A stretch of 64,000 bases of DNA from Ooceraea biroi (GCF_003672135.1 NC_039517.1:12734601-12798600), one strand, 5' to 3'; positions 42,028-53,776 are shown, counted from the first letter of the stretch. Numbers and translations: made by a program. The notes: generated by a model from the letters alone, not told the origin.

Positions 42028-45000
42028 CTGCAATGAATAAACATTTAAACAGTGTTATTTCCTATTTTATTTATTTTTCTTTCCTTTTTACGTATCATAT
42101 GATCACTCTCCCTTATCTTTTTCGCTTTTTTTCATCTTCTTATGTCTGTCTCCCCCCCTCTCTCTCTCTATTTTTCTCTCTTTTTGTTTCTTTTCATTCT
42201 TCTCAACATTTCCTTCTTTTGCTCTTTCTTCGTGCTGGACGAGTCATAGCAACGAATAGAACTGAACTGCTTTGTTTATGCTATGATTCTCGCGATGATT
42301 CTCGCGGATTATATTATTATTATTCATATATGATATAATAGCAAAGACGTGCAGTCTAGGCCGCTTCTAAAGGGGATCCTGGAGTCGTCTGTATTACCGA
42401 TGGAATGAATGAGTTTTTTAAATAGTCCATTTAGATCAATCCGACCACTCTGGCAATCTTTATTATTAAAACCAACTACGTTTCGACCCCGCTTTGGGCC
42501 CTTTTCAAGTCTACTTGTTACATCTGGCTGGAAGTAACAATTTTAATGTACATGAGCGGAGACGAGCGATCAGAAGAGCGTCAAACTCACGACAGTCGTT
42601 GATTATTGTTTCCCTGGCGGACTGACGATTATATTTGAATTTTTTAAATAGATCTTTTCATTGGTTGCGCAGAATGAAAAATCCTTTTGCAAGATGAAAG
42701 CAATCCTTTTGCACGATATCAAGGAGCTAATCTTGTGCTCTGTTTTACTCTTGGTCACGATTTTAGAGATGCTCAAAATTTATTCCAATCAAACTTTTTT
42801 ACTAGACTTGTAAAATCTCTTTTAAAAGCTTTCTTATATTCTTTCTTCCTGTCTATTTGTCAATAGCTACTCATTTTGTACGTACAAACTGCACAACTTG
42901 CGTATTATAAGCATATTATCATACGAGGCAAGTCACAAGTCGGTAATAAAACTGTAATTTTCGAACTTTTTTTCCGCTTTTAGTATTAAGTCCAGGTCAT
43001 TGACAAACATTTTTATGTGTATTGTAATTGTGGAAAAAGATTTGTTGTTTTATGCAACTAAAAAAAGTTTGATTGAAAGAAAGTTCAGTAAAACAGACGA
43101 CTCCAGGATCCCCTTAAGAGTTATCTGGCCTCTTGTCCTATTTGTATCTTCCTAGTCCTAGTTTGGGATCCTGGAGTCATCTGTTTTACCATGAACTTTA
43201 TTCCAACTACAATTCTTTTTGGCTGCATAGAACAACAAATCCTTTTCCACAATTACAATACACACAGAAATGCATTGTACTTGACTAGATTTTATGTTAA
43301 AATCGGAAAACATTTTCGAAAATTACAGTTTTTTACCGACTTGTGGCTTGCCTCGTATGATAATATGCTTATAATATATAAGGTGCACAGTTTGTACGTA
43401 CAAAATGAGACCTAAGTACAAAGAAGACAGAAGGAAAGAATATAAGGAAACTTTTAAAAGAAATTTCAGAAGTGTAGTAAAAAAGATAGGTTGAAATAAA
43501 AATTTTGAGAACATGTGCATCTCTAAAATCATGACCAAGAGTAAAACAGAGCACAAGATTAGGTTCTTGATATAGTGGAGGATAAAAGGATTTCTTTCAC
43601 CATGCAAAAGGATTTTTCATTCTGCGCAACCATTGATAAGATTTATTTACAAAACTCATTTGTTCCGTCGGTAATACAGACGACTCTATGATCCCCTTAA
43701 CGTAGTATTTTCCTATCAACCAACGCACCATAATATTATTTTACATCACGTTTTCATGGTTAACATAAAGCACAAGTACTCCTAAAACGAGTATTATATG
43801 AGGTATCTCAAAACGCTAGATGATGCTTCTCATTACAGATACAGTAAACCGTAAATGGTATAAATATGACAACACAATATGACAAATATAGAAATTAGTA
43901 CGTATATATGTGCATATGTGTTTTGTGTATGTGCGCGCACGCGTCTCATATCACATTAAACATGTATATTACGTATTTTGTTATTTCTTACATGTTACAT
44001 CGTTTAATAAGTTATATCCGAATAATGAGACAATAATAAATGGAATCACGCACGCGTGAATGACAAATAAAGAATTAAGAGTTTTTACAATGTGAATTTT
44101 ATACATCGTATCCTCAAATAAAGGAACAATTTTGCAATGCATAAACCTTTAATTGCATAATTCACAAAATACTAAATTCAAGCTTTCTTAGCTATTACAA
44201 TATTAAAATTATACTTACTACTTTTGTCCTGCAAATTCTCTCGCATTTTAGAATGTTTTAAGGAGCATTTATTTACCACTATTTTTGTTAGACTCTTGGT
44301 ACGTTTCTTAGTAACTTGGATGATTACTTATTGTTATCTCGCGTTTTGCTCGAAATAACAATAAGTATTAGAAATTAGAAACACCAGTGATTATAATCTT
44401 TTTAGAGATTAAAAATTCTCTATACAACTTATAATGATGCATTTTCATAAAATTTCATAAAATAATCTCGTATAAAGATTATTTTGCAACAGCATTCGAA
44501 AAAATATCTTTTAGGCAATTTGAACAATCACAGAATTGTAATGAAGAGAAGAAATTCAATGTGTTTGAAAATACTCACTAAGCTTGATAGTGATGCTCTC
44601 TTCTAATTCATTCTTGAAACGAACTGGCTGTACTCTCGAAATAGCTTTTACTACGGTCGATTTTCTATGTACCACATGCTCGATGGTGCCTGTAACAAAT
44701 TTATCTTATGTTTGGCCAATGTATTGCAATGTAATTATCATCATAACAAAATTACCTTTTTAAAACAAGGTACAAAAAAAGCGCCAAGTATACGCGGGCG
44801 AAGAAAAGAAGAACTCTAAGTTTTTCGTTCAAAAAGAACTCTACAAAAGTAATGATATCAAGGAATTGCGCCAATTATGAAAATGGGTAGGTATTTATGC
44901 AAATCAGAAAATCTATTATTTTATTATTATTTATACTACATACAGACACATGCATATATACATACATGATATTGATTACGATTGCGGAAGAATTATTTCA

Positions 45001-48000
45001 ATACAAAGAAGTATTTTTTCAAAATGCTTGGCACTGCTAAACCGAATCTATATATTAATTAGTAATTAAATTCTTATAATCTGAAGATTATAATAATTTC
45101 CTTACAATCTAACTTACATAACAAAATTCGGTGAAGCTCGTAATCTACATGTCAAATTTAGTTAACGTTATTCTATACTTAATTCTAATGCCACGCACAC
45201 ACATATACACACACGCGCGTACGAGAAAGAGAGAGATACGCACACGCGCGTGCGTCCGCGCACACACACACATACACACGCATGCACGCATGCACTTAGA
45301 GAGAAAGAAAGAATAAGGCAATTAACATGTTGATTCGGTTTAGCAGCGCCAAGCATTTTGAAAAAATACTTCTTTGTATTGAAATAATTCTTCCGCAATC
45401 GTAATCAATATCATGTATGTATATATGCATGTGTCTCTATGTAGTATAAATAATAATAAAATAATAGATTTTCTGATTTGCATAAATACTTACCCATTTT
45501 CATAATTGGCGCAATTTCTTGATATCATTACTTTTGTAAAGTTCTTTTTTGAACTAAAAACGTAGAGTTCTTTTTTTCTTCGCCCGCGTATACTTGGCGC
45601 TTTTTTTGTACCTTTTTTTAAAAAGGTAATTTTGTTATGATTTCACACATTTTGTAGTGTAAAATGTCTTATCTTTTTTTATAATATGTATATAAGGAGA
45701 TGAAAGTGCTGTCAGTCAAGTTTTTTAAAATTAGTAATCTGCACGTTCATGAAATATAAAGTTATATTAATTGCTTTTATGCACACAAGTCAATACATAT
45801 ACAAGGTGTCCACAAAGTCAGTTATCATCCCTTATATTTTGGAAACGGTTCAAAATTACGAAAACCACGTTATCGTGAAACACGTATTCGATGGTTTCAA
45901 GAGGCTACTCTTTTACGATTTGTGGGGGCGGTTGCCCCCCTCAAGGGGGGTCCCAGGAGAACCCCAACTTTAAAATTTTTAATGAAACCCCTCATAAAGT
46001 ATTACATCGTTTGAAAGGGCATAAAAAAAGGAAATTTTTGCCGCAAGGCAGAGGTTGATACGTTTATCCGTTCGAAAGTTATTTGAGGTCAAACTTCAAA
46101 ACAATCGTTATTCCTATTTGGAAAATTCTAAAATAACGTTCGAGATATGAAAATTTTCGTTTTTTTAAGTCCTTTCGATAAAAAAATTCAAATTTGATCT
46201 TGTGATGTTCTTTCAAGTCGGGGTTATACCGAAAATGATCTCCTGTGAGCACATTAAAAATGATTTACAAAACTGAATGCAAAACTGGAAAACTCGTCAC
46301 AATGGTGATATTTTAAAAGATTAAAGTGTAAATGATATCACATGATACTGAAAACTGAACTGTTACTAGTAATAGAATAATAATAATAGACTGCATAAAA
46401 TCAATGATTTAAATTGTGTGTATCTAAACTGATGAAGTGAAAAATTGTATGCAACTAAATACTAATCGTTCAGTTTACATTATCGTGTAATATTAATATC
46501 ATGTCAAATTTTTCTAGAATCACAAATAAAATAAGTTTTTAAAATAACACGATCGAGATAGGTATGTATCTGCTCGTATGCGCGATGCTACCTAGAAATA
46601 CTTTAATAAAAACTTTCTTATAATATTCGAGTGATGATGCGCTATATTACCTAAAGTCCGGAAATATTATGTGTTGTGACTTTATTTATGCAGACTCAAT
46701 TGACAAAAACAGTTAAACTCAACTCAATATATTTTCCTTGTATGATTTACAGAAACGGAATAATTTTGCTCTTACAATGAACCATACGACACGCACACTA
46801 ATATTCCTTTTCTCTTAGACGGAAAAAACAAACGAATAATAATACGAACTTAAACATATAATACCAACTTAAAAGATATAAAAGTGAAACATTACTATCT
46901 TAACATTATGCGTTGATGTTACTGCGTCGAAAACTGAGGAGAAACTGCTATACAACCACTCGACAAGTTTTCGAAAAAGTCACTTGTCGATATCGAAATG
47001 AGTGAAATGTCACTTGTGAGACAATGCCAACCAGAGAACCATACGGTAGTATTACAATTAACCAGCTATTTTATTAAATTTGGATTTTATTTGGAACAAT
47101 TATTATGCCGAACGCTGATTAAAAACCAAAACGATCGAGTCATTCATGATCGGAGCTATATCGCGAATTGATGAACTCAAGTCTCTACAATGCCTGATAA
47201 AAATCGCGATCGGGATAGATATGCATCTACTCGTATGCGCAATACTAGAAATACTTTACATAAAAACTAAAACGATCGAATTAATCATGATCAGAGCAAT
47301 ATCACGAGTTTTACTGCAATTAGCCGTTCGCGAAACTTCATTTGTTTAGAACTTTATTATTCAAACATTAGTACAAAAGCAATAAATTGTAAGTTGAAAA
47401 AAAGATGTGTATTTGTGTGCATGGGTGTGCGTGGGTGTATGTGGGTGCGTGCATGTACGTGCAAAAGATCGGTCGCTGCTGCTGCCATCTAAGAATAAAA
47501 GAACGAACTGTACAAACGACGATGATGATGATGACGTTTCTTAAATGTAACTTTCAAGATTTGGATTTTGCAATGCAATATCTCTACTCCTACGCCACCT
47601 ACACGAAAACTAAAAACACTTTTATTATATAATGCAAACCCAAGCTATCCATTGAGCCTACTTAGAAGTTGATCGGATCAGCGGTTATTAAGATCCGATA
47701 ATCTACGGGTCTCCGAAATCGTCGCTTCGCGTAGATACACAGTCGGTCTCGCTTCGCGTACACTTGGCGCGAGACACTACCGTGTCTCTTGATATCATAC
47801 CATAGCACGATCCATCTAGATTCTGGTGCGACTGATTTGTTTTAAATTTTTTGCCGGCAGCGATTATTTCTCGATGAATGGTGGTATTATGAGGCTTGGT
47901 ATTCCAGCTATAACCATCCAAACTTTCAAGGTGTTGGCATGTCCGCGTCATCAATCTTGACGTGAAATGTAACAGTACCTTATTACGTTCATCGAAAAAG

Positions 48001-50818
48001 CACGTTTCGTATTGCACATGCTAACAGAGGATCCAAAAGACGTTAGAGCATTACAAAGATATGCTAAGAGCTGCCAATATTGATCCAGCGGATTTCATGA
48101 AAAACATAACAAATGATGACGAAACATGGTGTTTTCAACATAAGTTTACTCACAAAGCGGCAGAAGAAAGTGCGCATACGGAAGAATCAAGACATTCTTG
48201 AGCAGTTTTTTCGATTCGACAGGAATTGTTCACAAGGAATTCTTATCGGACAATCAAATGGTAAACGTTGATTATTATTTGAATTTTTTAAATCGTTCGT
48301 GAAACAGGATTCTTAGAGTTCGGTCTGAACATCAAGAGCAAGACTTTTTTGCGATAATGCACTGGCGCACAAGTCCAAGATTGTGCTCAAATGTATTCCG
48401 TATGACTTCTGCCTATTTCCAAGACTAGAATTGCCGATGAAAGAAAAACATCTAAAGCTTTGGTTTTCAAGACGATTCCGAAAACGACTCTTATAATAAT
48501 TGTCACGAAAAATTTCTAATTTAACTTTACTAACATTGTGTTGATTTAGAAAGAGTGTATTTTCAATTTAAAAAATAAAATTAATAACAAATATTTCAAA
48601 AATAAAATTAAAAACATAATTGACTATAACTAGATAATAAAAATAAATAAATAAAATATATAATTGACGTCTTGTATCTTTTTCAGTACCAGTCGCACCA
48701 GAGCCTGTATAAACAGGTAGGTATATTATGTCCACTATACAGGGTGGGGCAATAACTATTATCACCTTAAATATCTTCGAATTTATAAGGTCCAGATGAA
48801 AATTTATGTAATCAAAATTATACGGTACGGAGAGGGCTAACATATGGCGATAATAATTTTTGTCCTGGTGGAGACGCTTCGAAGATATCAAGGTCACCTT
48901 CATTTTTTTTAATGGGTTCGGTATGTTTTTTTTCCATAATTTTATAGAGGAGCTTAAAACAAGTACGGAACTCATGACACAAAATTATTGAACAAAATTA
49001 AATGTAAATGAAAACGATAAAAAATACATTTTTATATTAAATGAAATTTACGGTTAAAAGATGTACGAAATGACGCTTTATTAGTATGTTTTGTCGGAAT
49101 GTTTTGATTTTGACATTCCTCATAAATGAGGATCAACTTGTTCTTCAAACGGATATCGATGAAAATAAATAGTGACGTAAACTTATTTCAATGAAAACAA
49201 AGACCCTTTGAAGGCCATCTTAATAAGTTCACAGGATAAGATAAACATGAAAAGTAGTATCGATAGATAAGTGAATCGTGCAAGATGTATTCATTTGAAG
49301 AACAAGTCGACATGATCCTCATTTATGAAGAATGTCAAAAAAATTCAGTGAGAGCGCAAAATTTATACGCTGAACGATATCCTAATCGCACTCAGCCTTC
49401 GCGTCGAACATTTAAAAATGTGTGTAATAAACTTAGACAAACCGGTAGCTTAAATACACGTAAAAGTGAGCGTGAAAAGCGAAAAACTAATGAAGGGAAT
49501 GAAATTAGAGTTCTCACAATGGTGGCTCAAAATCCGCACATTAGTTCGCGACAAATTGAACGAGAATCTGGTATTAATCGGAGGAGCGTACTCCGCATCT
49601 TGCATCGTCACAAATTCCATCCATATCACCTCAGCCTCCACCAAGAATTACATGGAATGGACTTTGTAAATCGTGTTGAATTTTGCCAATGGGCTCAACA
49701 ACAGATTCGAATCAATGACTCATTTTTTGATACAGTGTTATTTACTGATGAGGCAACATTTACTAATCACGGGAATGTTAATTTACATAATATACATTTC
49801 TGGGCAGTGGAAAATCCTCATTGGCTGCGGCAGATTGAACACCAGAGACAATGGTCTTTGAATGTATGGTGTGGTATCATAGATAACAAAATTATTGGTC
49901 CTTATTTTATCGACGGACATCTAAATGGCAACAGCTACACCAATTTTCTAGAGCATAACTTGGTTCATTTATTAGAAGACCTGCCTTTAATCACACGACG
50001 AACAATGTGGTACCAGCATGATGGATGCCCTGCTCATTTTTCATTAGTTGCGAGAAATAAACTTAATGAAAAATTTGCAAATCGCTGGATTGTACGTGGA
50101 GGTCCTGTAGGGTGGCCAGCTCGTTCACCAGACTTGACACCACTGGATTTCTTTTTATGGGGAACCCTAAAAGACATGGTCTACAAAGAAGAACCAACTA
50201 CACCTCAAATCATGCGACAACGGATCATTGAAGCCTGTGCGTCAATAGCTCCCGACGTTATTAGAAGAGCAAGCCAATCAGTGATCAGAAGACTCCAGTG
50301 TTGTATTGATAGTAATGGCCATCACTTCGAACACCTTTTATAAACATTAATAATAAAATAAGAGATAAAACGTCACGTAATAAAATAACATAGTTGTATT
50401 TAAAAAAATGTATTTTTTATCGTTTTCATTTACATTTAATCTTGTTCAATAATTTTGTGTCATGAGTTTCGTACTTGTTTTAAGTTCCTCTATGAAATTA
50501 TGGAAAAAAAACATACCGAACCCATTAAAAAAAATGAAGGTAACCTTGATATCTTCGAAGTGCCTCCACCAGGACAAAAATTATTATCGCCATATGTTAG
50601 CCCTCTTCGTACCGTATAATTTTGATTACATAAATTTTCCTCTGGACCTTATAAATCCGAAGATATTTAAGGTGGTAATAGTTATTGCCCCACCCTGTAT
50701 ATTGAAATAATTTATCAATTTTTCATACTCACCAATATTGATTGTAGCTTGCCTACTGATCACTTCACGCGACAAGGTAGTTAATTTCCTGGCGTCCTAT
50801 GTAAAACCAATAAATAAC

Positions 50819-50864
<46 letters not shown>

Positions 50865-53776
50865 TATTTTTGCTTGCATTTTCATGTAATATAATGCATA
50901 AATAAAATGAAAAAAAGAAAAGTAAAATCAAGCGGTAGCGTCGTAACGCCAAGTACATAAAAAAACAAGGTTTCGAGCAATGAGCATCACTGCATAGACG
51001 TCAAGTGTTGCCAAATTCAGTGCATAAACGTCGAGCGCTACCGTATAGCTTATCCCTAAAAAAATCTTTTTAAAAAAAGAAAAAATATATACGCCAAGTA
51101 CATAAAACTTCCCAACTTGTATGTAACAAAAAGTTTAACAAATTGTAAATATGAAATCAATTGTTAATTAGACCAGAATTGTTAACCAAGTACCTAGAAG
51201 CAATTCAGTTTGAGTATTTTATCTAAATATTTTTCATACATAGTCTCTTATCGCATGACAACATTGAAGTACTTGACGTGCCCGGGTCGCATTAAAATAT
51301 ACAAAACTGTCCTATCTATAATCTGTACTTTACATGTAAATTATTTGTATCGACTAATTGTAAGTAATGAAAAGAGATATTTATAATCACTTTGCTAGTC
51401 TGTAAAACTGTAAACTGTTTATTTTAATATTTCCAACTAAAAAGATTAGTGAGTCATTATTGAAAATCGAGATACAAGGTACAATATAAATCAAGATACT
51501 GTTACTCAAATTTATAAGAATTTTGTAAGATATTTACAAGAAAACATGTCCAATGCGACCCGAGCACGGCCAAGTACTTCAATGTCGTTATGCGATAAGA
51601 GAGTATGCATGGGAAATATTTAGATAAACTCAAACTGAATTGCTTTTAGGTATTTGGGTAGTTAACAATTGATTTTACATTTAGTTTTGATTTTTATAAT
51701 AAATATTTTGTTAAACTTTCTGTTGCATATAAGTTGGGACTTTTTGTGTACTTGGCGTATTTTTTTCACTTTTATGAGATTTTTTTAGTTTTTAGTGTAT
51801 GTTAATTTCTACATTTCATAGTAAAGAGCTATTTCTACTCATTTAAACACACGCGCGCGTCTGAAATATTTTTCCTACAGATAGGCAGCATATAGAGAAG
51901 AACATTTATACTTATAAATCATATAATATGTCTCATTACTCTTGCGTCTTGGCCGAAACAAACATTACCGTTAGATTTCCAAAGATGACTAAATACTAAA
52001 GTTGGAAAATACTCAGTACTCGTATAAGAAAGTGTTTCTGTCCTGGTTAAGGAGTTACATCACTGTAAAGTTATCAAAACTTCGAAAAGGCTGCATTTGA
52101 AGCAGAAGCATTCAATGTATAAAGCAGGCATGGCAGATTAGCGATATGAGGAAATAATACTCGATACAGAAAAAATGCGTTTCTAAACTTTACACGCGTT
52201 TTTTTTCAAAACAACACTTTTCAAAATGGTGTACATGATTTCTCAATCTGTATTGATGCGATTACAATAAAATTTTGCAGATATCTTTGTTATTATATTC
52301 TCTAAGCATTAACGGACGATTTTGTAAAAAAATTTTTGTGGGATTTATAAACAAATTAGTGAAAAAGTTTTTCGTGAAAATCGACATCTTTTTCTCAAAA
52401 CTGTGTTATTCAGTGAATTTTTAAATAATTAAAAAATGGCTCCGTTAATGCTTAGACATTGAAGTATAATTAATGAAAAAATTTTGTTTTTTAATCTTAG
52501 ATAATCCAAAATCGAGTTATGACGTACACCGTTTGGTCTTCTGTAAAAAAACACCGTCAACTCAGTGGCCTCTGACGATGTTTATGATCATCCTTTTGTA
52601 ATCTTTATTATTGTTTTAATTAGTTTACAACATAATAAAATTAATTGCAAAACCGCAACTTAATCGGATGTTTAGTTTTTTTACAATCTGCATCCGAAAA
52701 TTATCTGCTTTTTCGGGCCGTTACATTGATGTAACCCCTTAAAGTTTTCTGGTTAAAAATTTCGGCAATTATTTAGTTTAGGGTCCTCACCTCCAATTTG
52801 GCTGAAACTTACCAATATTGTGTAGTTTGACGCGTAGAAATCGAAAATGACAATCGTCGCTCTGCCTTACGAAACGAGATATAATCGTTAAAGTTGCAAA
52901 CTGTTCAGGTTAGAAAATCTGTTATATTAACAAAATATTGTGATGTAAGCATGCGCCGTGCATACGTCGCGCAAACTTTGAAATTATAGACTGTTCTGCT
53001 AGAAAAGTCAAAAACTCATTTGGAATTGTACAAATAATTTTGCAGACAACGCGTGGGCGGACGAGGGGTTCTGCATCCTCACTCGAAACAAAATCTAACC
53101 TAATTCAACTTAATTCTACAGATGGGATGAAAAGTTCATATTTTTTACGCTAATCGAGGTCCATCCTCATCCGTAGAATTAGGTTGGGTTATGTTAGATT
53201 TTTTTGGAGTGGGGGTGCAAGGGAGGGGTGGAACCCCTCCCTCGCTTATGCGTTTTCTGTAAAATCATTTGTATAATTCCACATGGGTTTTTAACTTTCC
53301 TAGCAGAACAGTTTATAATTTCAAATTTCGCGCTGTTTTTCTATCACGATGCATGCACAGCACATGAACGGCGCATGCTCACATCACAATATTTCGTCAA
53401 CATGACAGGTCTTCTAACCTAAACAGTCTGCAACTTTATCGATTAATATCTCGGTTTGCAAGGCAGAGCGACGATAACTTTTATTTTTGGTTTCTACACG
53501 TCAAACTACACAATAATGTTGAGCCAAATCGGAGATGAGGACCCTAAATTAAATAATTACCAAAATTTCACTTCTCTTGCTAACGTTAAACGCAGCGTGC
53601 CAATTACGAGAAAATGAACGTGAGGTTAGATGAAGCATGAGAGAAAGCAGGCAAACGAACGAACGAGCTATCGCGACGCCTGGATAATCATCATTGCTAC
53701 TTACGAGTTTCGATAGATCCTGTTTGTAAAGATTTGGCTGGCCGGTAGTCACACCCAATCTTTCCTCGCCTCCCAT
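40190..53776 (-). CDS. Su(var)3-9: Histone H3K9 methyltransferase Su(var)3-9 (eIF2-gamma-fused form), four exons
   Basis: Exons 53705-53776, 50733-50796, 44579-44689 and 40190-42027 total 2,085 coding bases (694 residues) in one frame, with introns of about 2.9, 6.0 and 2.6 kb. Residues 1-82 are the eIF2-gamma N-terminus shared with Su(var)3-9 in most insects. The fusion point after ITIKL is the one known from Drosophila. The rest is a Ser-rich linker, chromodomain (about 264-317), pre-SET (457-519), SET (521-649) and post-SET cysteines (682, 684, 689). The product methylates histone H3 lysine 9 and builds heterochromatin in the nucleus. The introns are filled with transposons. No eIF2-gamma-specific exon was found downstream. 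Confidence 0.93.
42365..43700. mobile_element. Foldback element in Su(var)3-9 intron 3
   Basis: The outer ends GGATCCTGGAGTCGTCTGTA and the inverse form near 43668-43695, with the centre near 43130, where the same GGATCCTGGAGTC word recurs inverted. The arms show many point differences, so this is an old copy. It is related to 1-430. The left arm is interrupted by a Penelope-like fragment. Confidence 0.8.
42424..42640 (-). mobile_element. Penelope-like 3' fragment inserted in the foldback
   Basis: The minus strand reads GACTTGAAAAGGGCCCAAAG, then CGGGGTCGAAACGTAGTTGG, a Penelope end layout with a GGCCC/GGGTC stem before GAAAC. The flanks share a TTTTTTAAATAG direct repeat (42412-42424 and about 42636-42649), fitting a long target duplication. 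The opposite arm of the foldback (about 43650) shows the empty site. Confidence 0.6.
43701..44578. other. Su(var)3-9 intron 3, unique part
   Basis: AT-rich, with no recognised gene or repeat; contains a short TG/CG tract near 43915-43945. Confidence 0.4.
44579..44689 (-). CDS. Su(var)3-9: Su(var)3-9 exon 3 (eIF2-gamma G1 region, degenerate P-loop)
   Basis: A 111-base exon bounded by GTTACAG at the 5' side and GTGAGT at the 3' side. It encodes TIEHVVHRKSTVVKAIS, then RVQPVRFKNELEESITIKL. In eIF2-gamma this is the first GTP-binding motif, normally GHVAHGKST; here both glycines are replaced (E at 49, R at 54), and the usual ERNITIKL reads ESITIKL. It should not bind GTP as eIF2-gamma does. A foldback repeat begins about 65 bp upstream in the intron. 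Confidence 0.92.
44754..45640. mobile_element. Foldback element with microsatellite loop
   Basis: The arms 44754-45060 and 45330-45640 are inverted repeats (AAAGCGCCAAGTATACG, AATTGCGCCAATTATGAAAA and AATGCTTGGCACTGC mirrored). The loop (45060-45330) is a CA/CG microsatellite region that is inverted relative to copy A. Confidence 0.8.
46672..46915. mobile_element. Solo LTR, 244 bp, TSD TTATG
   Basis: TGTTGTGACTTT...TATCTTAACA (TG...CA) flanked by TTATG at 46667-46671 and 46916-46920. Copy A has the empty site GAAATATTATGCGTTGATG near 36476. Confidence 0.85.
47810..48530 (+). pseudogene. Decayed mariner transposase
   Basis: Pieces in different frames resemble a mariner transposase: FMKNITNDDETWCFQHKF near 48097-48150, then VHKEFLSDNQMVNVDYYLNF near 48228-48290, then CDNALAHKSKIVLK near 48354-48390. 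Many frameshifts; the ends were not found. Confidence 0.7.
48739..50698 (+). mobile_element. Complete mariner-like element (DD41D), 1,960 bp
   Basis: The ends ACAGGGTGGGGCAATAACTA and inverse begin ~310-bp terminal inverted repeats (48739-49050 and 50390-50698), flanked by TA. It carries one intact transposase gene. It lies in intron 2 of Su(var)3-9 in the opposite orientation, with its right end about 34 bp from the exon 2 splice donor. Confidence 0.95.
49285..50343 (+). CDS. Intact Tc1/mariner-type transposase (352 residues)
   Basis: A full open frame with a DUF4817-like helix-turn-helix head (about residues 1-55, FEEQVDMILIYEE...NLYAERYPNRTQPS) and a second HTH (about 75-110, NPHISSRQIE...SVLRILHRHKF). 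The catalytic aspartates are D155 (LFTDEATF), D246 (YQHDGCPAHF) and D288 (TPLDFFLWG), with 41 residues between the last two, i.e. DD41D. It cuts and pastes the element at TA sites. No lesion is visible, and both terminal repeats are present, so this copy could still be active. Start chosen at ATG 49285, which is lost in copy 1. Stop TAA after HHFEHLL. Confidence 0.93.
   Translation: MYSFEEQVDMILIYEECQKNSVRAQNLYAERYPNRTQPSRRTFKNVCNKLRQTGSLNTRKSEREKRKTNEGNEIRVLTMVAQNPHISSRQIERESGINRRSVLRILHRHKFHPYHLSLHQELHGMDFVNRVEFCQWAQQQIRINDSFFDTVLFTDEATFTNHGNVNLHNIHFWAVENPHWLRQIEHQRQWSLNVWCGIIDNKIIGPYFIDGHLNGNSYTNFLEHNLVHLLEDLPLITRRTMWYQHDGCPAHFSLVARNKLNEKFANRWIVRGGPVGWPARSPDLTPLDFFLWGTLKDMVYKEEPTTPQIMRQRIIEACASIAPDVIRRASQSVIRRLQCCIDSNGHHFEHLL
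50733..50796 (-). CDS. Su(var)3-9: Su(var)3-9 exon 2 (eIF2-gamma N-terminal)
   Basis: A 64-base exon between TTACATAG and GTGAGTATG. It encodes DARKLTTLSREVISRQATIN, then I and the first base of a glycine codon. Compared with the highly conserved eIF2-gamma sequence DVSKLTPLSPEVISRQATIN, four positions differ. The right end of an intact mariner (50698) lies only about 34 bp beyond the splice donor. Confidence 0.9.
50820..50862. repeat. GT microsatellite
   Basis: ATATATATAT followed by about 17 GT units. Confidence 0.95.
51090..51765. mobile_element. Foldback element in Su(var)3-9 intron 1
   Basis: The ends TACGCCAAGTACATAAAA and the inverse near 51750 enclose arms that mirror each other (GACAACATTGAAGTACTTG, TCTCTTATCGCATGACAAC), centre near 51420. 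The word CGCCAAGTACATAAAA also appears at 50949. Confidence 0.8.
51766..52764. other. Intron 1 sequence with a weak inverted pair
   Basis: AAATGGTGTACATGA near 52224 and TATGACGTACACCGTTT near 52517 face each other, perhaps an old foldback. No gene seen. Confidence 0.35.
52765..53560. mobile_element. Foldback element in Su(var)3-9 intron 1
   Basis: TAGTTTAGGGTCCTCACCTC at 52776 is mirrored by GAGGACCCTAAATTAAATA at 53536; inner blocks (CTCTGCCTTACGAAACGAGA, AGACTGTTCTGCTAG) are also mirrored, centre near 53160. It ends about 145 bp inside intron 1 from exon 1. Confidence 0.85.
53705..53776 (-). CDS. Su(var)3-9: Su(var)3-9 exon 1 (start codon)
   Basis: ATG at 53776, then 24 codons (MGGEERLGVTTGQPNLYKQD, LSKL), ending at the donor GTAAGTAG. 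The GQPNL.KQDLSKL motif is the conserved N-terminus of eIF2-gamma in insects. It joins exon 2 in phase 0. Sequence upstream (53777-53850) would be the 5' UTR and promoter; no TATA box is evident. Confidence 0.9.

Larger units (their letters stand above)
44754..47805. repeat. Duplicated segment, copy B (Su(var)3-9 intron 2)
   Basis: Matches copy A (30595-37405) in the same orientation, ending at GTACACTTGGCGCGAGACAC near 47758. It includes the GGTGTCCACAAAGTCAG left half-foldback (45803-46485) and the region with TATGCATCTACTCGTATGCGC near 47220. It supplies empty sites for the pogo element and for one solo LTR of copy A. Confidence 0.85.

Noticed and set aside
42480..42525. Hammerhead ribozyme in the Penelope fragment of intron 3
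   Set aside because: A GAAAC box and a stem are present, but the CUGAUGA box is replaced by CUUGAAAA, so the motif is not supported.
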